DNA of 10,138 nt, from contig DATCLA010000063.1 of assembly GCA_036564195.1 (NCBI GenBank), positions 1-10,138 on the forward strand, given 5' to 3'. The notes under the pieces are model-generated. The model had not been told where the DNA came from. It did no database searches and was given only the letters and a program-made list of their open reading frames with translations. Source of the stretch: DATCLA01 sp036564195. GTDB taxonomy: Bacteria; Bacillota; UBA4882; UBA8346. A program made the position numbers and the translations under genes. Of the stretch, positions 6,885 through 10,138 are shown one piece after another. Every line of letters starts with the position of its first letter. Position 1 is the stretch's first letter.

Positions 6885-8252
6885 ATGGCTGATAAAGAAA
6901 ACATTAATAAGATACCCAGCAATGAACCGTCTAAAAGTTATGTGACCGAAGGTGTTACCCTTAATTGCACTTTTGGTGACAGTACCGTCAAGTTGCAGAC
7001 TCCCGGCCGGAAAAGCGCGAGGATCAACGGTAAGCTTCAGGCCAATATTACTGACTTCAAACCCATGGTGAATATCCCGTCCTTCGGTAAATGCAGCTGC
7101 CGGGATAATCCGACCGTTGCGGCGGCGACTGCTGCCAACCATGGGGTGCTAACGCCAATGCCTTGCGTCCCCAATACTACCATGCCTTGGATTAACGGTA
7201 AAGCAGATGTGATGGTAGACGGCGCTCCGCCGCTACTGGAAACTTCAAAAAACATGTGCCTGTGGGGCGGGACGATTAGCATCGGCGACAAACCCAAAAA
7301 GGGACCGAATTGGGGACGGGTCGGCGAAGGGACAGCCAAAATAGCCAACGGCGGATTATTATGCTGGCTTGGTGTGGGAGCATTAGCTGCTGCCGGAGTA
7401 GCTTTAGCAGTTTTAACCGCTCCGGTATCAGTGCCCACTTTGGTAGCAGCGGCCGCCATCGGCACAGTTGCGGCCGGAGGGGCTGGCGCAGCAATCTGCC
7501 TGACCACCGGCGTTTCCGATATTGCCGAAGGCAATCAGGATGTCGCCTACGGAATGGCCGGCAGCGACCAACCCTCCCGCAATCCCCTCAAAGAGGCCAT
7601 CGGTTCCGATGCTTATTATGCTGCCGAAATGCTCGGAACCGGACTGAGCCTGGCAGCAATGGCCGAAGTACCCTATCTCTCCCCCTTTGCCGCGAGTGCC
7701 GGGGTAGCGGGAGCCGGAGCGGAAACGGCCATGAACCGGAAACTGGCTTCAAACCAAAAGTCCTCTCCTACCCCGCCGCAACAAAAACCGGTGAAGACTT
7801 CGGCTTTACAGTTGGAAGGAAAAGTGGATGCGGTTGAAAATATTAAACAAGAGATAAATTCAGAAACTGTAAAATACTATAGGGTTCAAGGCGGGTCTAT
7901 GCCACGTGCAAGTCAGAAAAGAATTATAGTGAATGAAAATGGTACCATTAAAATATCTAATAAAGATGCAGACCTTAACATTAGTGCCTATGACTTAGAA
8001 CATGCAAAATATTTTAGGGATACCAAAAGACCCGGAGGGGAGATTATTGAAATGGAAGTTCCAAAATGGTTTGACGATTTTCTTAGGGGAAATTTGGTTC
8101 CTCAAGAAGGATATAGATCAAATATTCTAAATCAAGGAGGGACCGCACCCAAACTTGTGGACCCTACTACACCCGGAACTTCGTTTGAATTACCTACCCC
8201 ATGGGTGCAATGGTTAGAAGAATATGCAACTAACGCAAAAGTTATACCTTAA
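6885..8252 (+). CDS. DUF4280 (PAAR-like) spike-tip protein with C-terminal toxin candidate
   Basis: This 455-aa protein has three parts. Residues about 20-133 are a DUF4280 PAAR-like domain with its conserved cysteines and motifs (LNCTFGDS, NIPSFGKCSC, NPTVAAAT, TPMPCVPNT, MPWINGKADVMVDG, NMCLWGG). Residues about 155-215 are strongly hydrophobic and Ala/Gly-rich, resembling one or two membrane-active helices, followed by a helical pre-toxin segment (SDIAEGNQDVAYGMAG, then NPLKEAIGSDAYYAAEM). Residues about 322-455 form a separate AT-rich-encoded domain: YYRVQGGSMPRASQKRIIVN, DLNISAYDLEHAKYF, RPGGEIIEMEVPKWFDDFL, NQGGTAPKLVDPTTPG. I do not recognise this domain with certainty; the order of strands is faintly ADP-ribosyltransferase-like. 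By family logic it would cap a VgrG trimer and carry the toxin into target cells. ATG 6885 follows AAAGGAGG; a GTG at 6852 overlapping the previous stop is possible but would place that site inside the gene. Confidence 0.85.
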   Translation: MADKENINKIPSNEPSKSYVTEGVTLNCTFGDSTVKLQTPGRKSARINGKLQANITDFKPMVNIPSFGKCSCRDNPTVAAATAANHGVLTPMPCVPNTTMPWINGKADVMVDGAPPLLETSKNMCLWGGTISIGDKPKKGPNWGRVGEGTAKIANGGLLCWLGVGALAAAGVALAVLTAPVSVPTLVAAAAIGTVAAGGAGAAICLTTGVSDIAEGNQDVAYGMAGSDQPSRNPLKEAIGSDAYYAAEMLGTGLSLAAMAEVPYLSPFAASAGVAGAGAETAMNRKLASNQKSSPTPPQQKPVKTSALQLEGKVDAVENIKQEINSETVKYYRVQGGSMPRASQKRIIVNENGTIKISNKDADLNISAYDLEHAKYFRDTKRPGGEIIEMEVPKWFDDFLRGNLVPQEGYRSNILNQGGTAPKLVDPTTPGTSFELPTPWVQWLEEYATNAKVIP

Positions 8253-8301
8253 GTTAGTGATTTTATCCATGTATTTATTTTGATTATATGGAGGAATTAA
8301 G

Positions 8302-8814
8302 TTGAAAGTTGTACCAGAGTATGCAAAAAACATAATTGTTGGAGTGGTATATAAGGGTTTATTCTCATGGTATGTTACTGAAAAAGAATTTTGGATTCTA
8401 GATGCAGAAAAGAGAAGAAATGAATATATTAATAATGGATATGCTCACATTTTACCTGAAAATTACTTTGATTTTAGATTCAATATTCCTATCTTAAATG
8501 AGAAAACAGCCGAACTCTTTTTGGGAAAAATTGCCGATTTGAAAGTTGACACAGATGTTTTAAGAGCCCTGATTTTAAATAGAAAATATAATACTACTGT
8601 ACTTGAATTAGCTCCTTCACTTTTTGTAGATTTTGATAAAAAAAGATTATATTCGATTTTCCCTGAGTCATTATCTTTTGAAAAATATGTGCCAAAAGGG
8701 TGGATTGGTGAATTTCGAGATTTTTATAAGTACATTCCAAAAGAAGATACCTACTGGATAGATGGTTCTATTGATTATTTAAACAAAATTTTTTCCGAAG
8801 AAATAACCCCATAA
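8302..8814 (+). CDS. Hypothetical protein, putative immunity to the upstream toxin
   Basis: This protein has 170 aa and is of unrecognised family. It is soluble, charged and rich in aromatic residues (GLFSWYVTEKEFWILD, LPENYFDFRF, GWIGEFRDFYKYIPK), and has no signal peptide or membrane segment. It starts at TTG with GGAGG 7 nt upstream, and no ATG nearby has a better site. It lies 49 nt after the toxin stop and shares the toxin domain's low GC (about 28% over 8401-8460 by hand count). In polymorphic-toxin loci the first gene after the toxin is typically its immunity protein, so that is the main inference. No residue evidence supports it directly. The toxin looks soluble and enzymatic, so a cytoplasmic neutraliser would fit. 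Confidence 0.7.
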   Translation: MKVVPEYAKNIIVGVVYKGLFSWYVTEKEFWILDAEKRRNEYINNGYAHILPENYFDFRFNIPILNEKTAELFLGKIADLKVDTDVLRALILNRKYNTTVLELAPSLFVDFDKKRLYSIFPESLSFEKYVPKGWIGEFRDFYKYIPKEDTYWIDGSIDYLNKIFSEEITP

Positions 8815-8845
8815 ATGTAATATAATTTAAAAGGCGGTATCTGTC

Positions 8846-9439
8846 TTGGCTAGAATTAAAGAAATATATGCGTTATATGATGATAAAACAATACGCGTTT
8901 ATCAAGCATATAACAAAAGGATTGCTGAAGAAGCACTAAATTTAAAGACATTTGGCCCTTCATTTAAACTGGAAAGAATGACATGGATAAAGACTTCTTT
9001 TTTATGGATGATGTATAGATCCGGTTGGGGGACCAAAGTTAATCAGGAAAAGATATTAGCAATTGATATTTTAAGAGAAGGTTTTGATACCTTGTTGCAA
9101 AAGGCCATACTTTCTTCTTATAATTCAAATATATATTCTTCGTATGATGACTGGAAAAAAAAATTGGCCTCCTCTAACGTTAGGTGCCAATGGGATCCTG
9201 ACAGAGATATATATGGTAATCCGATTGAAAAATGCGCTATCCAAATCGGTATTAAAGGTGACATTGTAAAAAAATATATTAATGACTGGATTTGCAATGT
9301 TACTGATATCTCCGCTTACGTTCATCAAAGCAGTATTGAGATTCGAAAAGGAACTTTTGATACCCATACTCTACCAAAGGAAGATATCTATCCAATTGAT
9401 GAACACATAAAAAGAATATTGGGAATTGAACAGAATTAG
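8846..9439 (+). CDS. DUF4291 family protein
   Basis: This 197-aa protein matches the DUF4291 family along its length. It has the N-terminal YDDKTIRVYQAYN (residues 11-23), the highly conserved ERMTWIKTSFLWMMYRSGWG (43-62), AIDILREGFD, and RCQWDPDRD (113-121) followed by an IQIGIKGDIVKKYINDWI segment. Length is normal for the family. The molecular function of DUF4291 is not established as far as I know. Its place here, second after a toxin gene, in the same AT-rich block and with short spacing, raises the possibility that it acts as a second immunity or toxin-antagonising protein, or that it is a passenger of the cassette. It starts at TTG with AAGGCGG 8 nt upstream; family alignment supports this start, since the conserved region begins about 10 residues later. 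Confidence 0.88.
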   Translation: MARIKEIYALYDDKTIRVYQAYNKRIAEEALNLKTFGPSFKLERMTWIKTSFLWMMYRSGWGTKVNQEKILAIDILREGFDTLLQKAILSSYNSNIYSSYDDWKKKLASSNVRCQWDPDRDIYGNPIEKCAIQIGIKGDIVKKYINDWICNVTDISAYVHQSSIEIRKGTFDTHTLPKEDIYPIDEHIKRILGIEQN

Positions 9440-9458
9440 TTTAAGAAAGAGTGGTTTG

Positions 9459-9677
9459 ATGATGAATAGTAAAAGCACATTAACAATGTTAACCGAGAAG
9501 TTTAAGAATGCAGAAACCAATGAAGATGTTGATGGAATTACAATTATGATTGACGGCAAGGTTAAAGATGTATTTGATACTATTATCAGAAAATCAGACA
9601 ACTATCAAGATTATACTGAAGTTTTAAGAGATGCTATTTTTATGGGCATTAATGAAATTATCAAGTCTCTTAAATAG
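9459..9677 (+). CDS. Small ribbon-helix-helix-like protein
   Basis: This 72-aa protein has a likely ribbon-helix-helix layout in its second half. There is one strand (GITIMID, residues 26-32), a helix (GKVKDVFDTIIRKSDNY, 33-49), a short turn, and a second helix (DYTEVLRDAIFMGINEIIKS, 51-70). The Y-T-E-V-L-R-D-A-I pattern in helix two is typical of small DNA-binding regulators and some antitoxins of this fold. The first 25 residues are polar and probably flexible. It could regulate the cassette or be an unrelated passenger; dimeric DNA binding is inference. ATG 9459 and ATG 9462 are both usable after a weak AAAGAGTGG site; the longer was taken. The reading frame continues open for 46 codons past the TAG stop, described separately. 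Confidence 0.62.
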   Translation: MMNSKSTLTMLTEKFKNAETNEDVDGITIMIDGKVKDVFDTIIRKSDNYQDYTEVLRDAIFMGINEIIKSLK

Positions 9678-9818
9678 CCGGAACCAATTAAATTTCCGGA
9701 GGTTCTCAATCATGGGAATGGAAGAGTATTAAGAACCCGTAAAAATGTAAAACCGATATTTAACTCCTGTGGTAATTTTATTGATTTGGATACTTGCACT
9801 AAATTGCCCTCTCACTAA
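9678..9818 (+). pseudogene. Orphan open stretch after the RHH-like gene, probable decayed coding remnant
   Basis: Immediately after the TAG of the upstream gene, and in the same frame, 46 codons remain open to TAA at 9816: PEPIKFPEVL, then NHGNGRVLRTRKNVKP, then NFIDLDTCTKLPSH. The GNGRVLR...NFIDLDT wording resembles the end of a secreted or polymorphic toxin, but this is only an impression. The one ribosome-site-like GGAGG (9698-9702) leads in another frame to a 6-codon ORF at 9714, so the stretch is probably not expressed on its own. A perfect 6-bp inverted repeat, CCGGAA/TTCCGG (9678-9683 and 9694-9699, loop 10 nt), begins right after the stop but lacks a T run. Confidence 0.3.
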
Positions 9819-9946
9819 TAAATGAAGAAAGCAGAATACCTATTCCAGTTCGATTGGCTGATTTAGAAATCCATACAGTACGGCAGGCATTAATTGAACA
9901 GGGTTCTTATTGCTTCATCCCAAAAAAACTCTTGACTTTGTGTTGA
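9803..9946 (+). pseudogene. Second orphan coding-like fragment
   Basis: A frame without a start codon runs from just after TAA 9800-9802 to TGA 9944-9946. It reads INEESRIPIPVRLADLEIHT, then VRQALIEQGSYCFIPKK. The residue texture is protein-like (mixed helix VRLADLEIHTVRQALIEQG, then a strand), unlike a random frame of AT-rich DNA. The last codons overlap the terminator hairpin, so the true C-terminus was near CFIP or the gene was cut by rearrangement. The family is not recognised. Together with the preceding orphan stretch and the following DUF4280 fragment, it suggests remains of an earlier toxin or immunity module. Confidence 0.3.
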
Positions 9947-9956
9947 GAGCTTTTTT
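9922..9956 (+). terminator. Intrinsic terminator closing the toxin-immunity block
   Basis: CTCTTGAC (9929-9936) pairs with GTTGAGAG (9942-9949), giving an 8-bp stem with two G-T wobbles and a 5-nt TTTGT loop. One unpaired C is followed by six T residues (9951-9956), and seven A residues precede the stem. The A and T runs can also pair, so the structure could work in both directions. It is the best terminator in the window and the natural end of transcription coming from the VgrG-toxin operon. Confidence 0.75.
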
Positions 9957-9960
9957 AATT

Positions 9961-9997
9961 GTGCAGCAATCTGCCTAACCACCGGCGCTTGCGATAT
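9961..9997 (+). pseudogene. Fragment of a DUF4280 toxin-gene pre-toxin region
   Basis: Bases 9963-9997 match 7488-7522 at 32 of 35 positions (mismatches at 9977, 9988 and 9991). The match lies inside the hydrophobic pre-toxin part of the intact DUF4280 gene. The translation is AAICLTTGACDM against AAICLTTGVSDI in the intact copy. Similarity stops abruptly on both sides: upstream is the terminator, downstream the presumed IS end. It is too short to be a gene and is best read as the remnant of a second, related effector gene. Confidence 0.7.
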
Positions 9998-10138
9998 GAT
10001 GACGTATAATAAATTGCGCACATTTTACAGGGAGACCTCAAAATGGTAAATTTGAAGTTGCAAAGACAACAAAATACCAAAAGGAGGCTCCCATGGATAA
10101 TATTATACAACTTAATCAAGGCGCAATAAAGAATCAAT
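9998..10138 (+). mobile_element. Left end of an IS256-family-like insertion sequence (partial)
   Basis: The region between the end of the DUF4280 fragment and the window edge appears to be the leader and start of an IS element. It has a short leader with a TATAAT box at 10005-10010 and then a transposase start. The exact left boundary and terminal inverted repeat cannot be fixed without the right end. The element abuts the truncated DUF4280 fragment, so insertion may have broken that gene, although the fragment is cut on the other side too. Confidence 0.45.
10093..10138 (+). CDS. IS256-family (mutator type) transposase, 5' partial
   Basis: Only the first 15 residues are present: MDNIIQLNQGAIKNQ. 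This matches the typical opening of Bacillota mutator-type transposases, which begin with a NIIQLN motif followed by a helix and a conserved VEETLN segment (beyond this window). A strong AAAAGGAGG lies 6 nt before the ATG, which decides the start. The catalytic DDE residues and the rest of the protein lie outside the window, so the family call rests on a short N-terminus. Confidence 0.55.
   Translation, partial: MDNIIQLNQGAIKNQ

Noticed and set aside
7037..7534. Long minus-strand open frame opposite the DUF4280 gene
   Set aside because: It is Pro/Ala-rich, a typical shadow of a GC-rich coding region whose plus-strand product carries clear DUF4280 motifs.
7310..7837. Plus-strand 175-codon frame overlapping the DUF4280 gene
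   Set aside because: It is Arg/Ser/Cys-rich with no family signature, in the wrong frame inside a well supported gene.
8821..8826. Perfect TATAAT just upstream of the DUF4291 gene
   Set aside because: No matching -35 element, and a transcript starting 6-7 nt downstream would remove most of the gene's ribosome binding site; probably chance in AT-rich DNA.
9300..9960. Possible CRISPR or long repeat array in the AT-rich end
   Set aside because: No regularly spaced repeats were seen; the only repeat is the single DUF4280 fragment further on.
10043..10129. 28-codon ORF (MVNLKLQRQQ) preceding and overlapping the transposase start
   Set aside because: It has a plausible GGGAG site but no family. 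It overlaps the better-supported transposase start out of frame, so it is at most a leader peptide of the IS element.

Overview
The window looks like an accessory island of a Bacillota (Firmicutes) chromosome. Nearly every gene has a strong AGGAGG-type ribosome binding site, TTG starts occur, base composition is moderate to AT-rich, and the island ends in what looks like an IS256-type (mutator) transposase start. The sequence does not allow a genus to be named. All convincing genes are on the + strand.

Layout. (1) 47-637: a GrpB/UPF0157-family gene, apparently unrelated to the rest. (2) 638-1181: no intact gene. It holds a short frameshifted coding remnant (753-1036) ending in a terminator-like hairpin (1007-1046), which separates the first gene from the island. 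(3) 1182 to about 7840: a tightly spaced operon for a contractile-injection-type spike. It contains a DcrB/DUF1795-like putative adaptor, a VgrG/Pvc8-like spike protein, a pentapeptide-repeat protein, a DUF1629/Imm11-like protein, a second VgrG-like paralogue, and a DUF4280 (PAAR-like) spike-tip protein that continues into an alanine/glycine-rich hydrophobic region. (4) About 7840-9677: an AT-rich polymorphic-toxin cassette. It holds the C-terminal toxin candidate of the DUF4280 protein, then an unrecognised 170-aa protein in the immunity position, a DUF4291 protein and a 72-aa ribbon-helix-helix-like protein. (5) 9678-10138: decayed sequence. Two short orphan reading frames are followed by a good intrinsic terminator (9922-9956), a 35-bp fragment of the DUF4280 gene's pre-toxin region (32/35 identical), and the left end of an IS element running off the window.

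How the parts may work together (inference). The VgrG-like proteins would form trimeric spikes capped by the DUF4280 tip, which carries the effector. The DcrB-like, pentapeptide and Imm11-like proteins would be adaptors, accessories or loading factors, and the genes just after the toxin would protect the producing cell. No sheath, tube, baseplate or ATPase gene is visible, so this is either an orphan spike-effector island served by machinery elsewhere or one end of a larger locus. The composition break inside the DUF4280 gene, together with the decayed fragment of the same gene downstream, fits replacement of toxin-immunity modules by recombination in the conserved pre-toxin region. The least characterised parts are the toxin domain, its neighbour at 8302-8814 and the DUF4291 gene.
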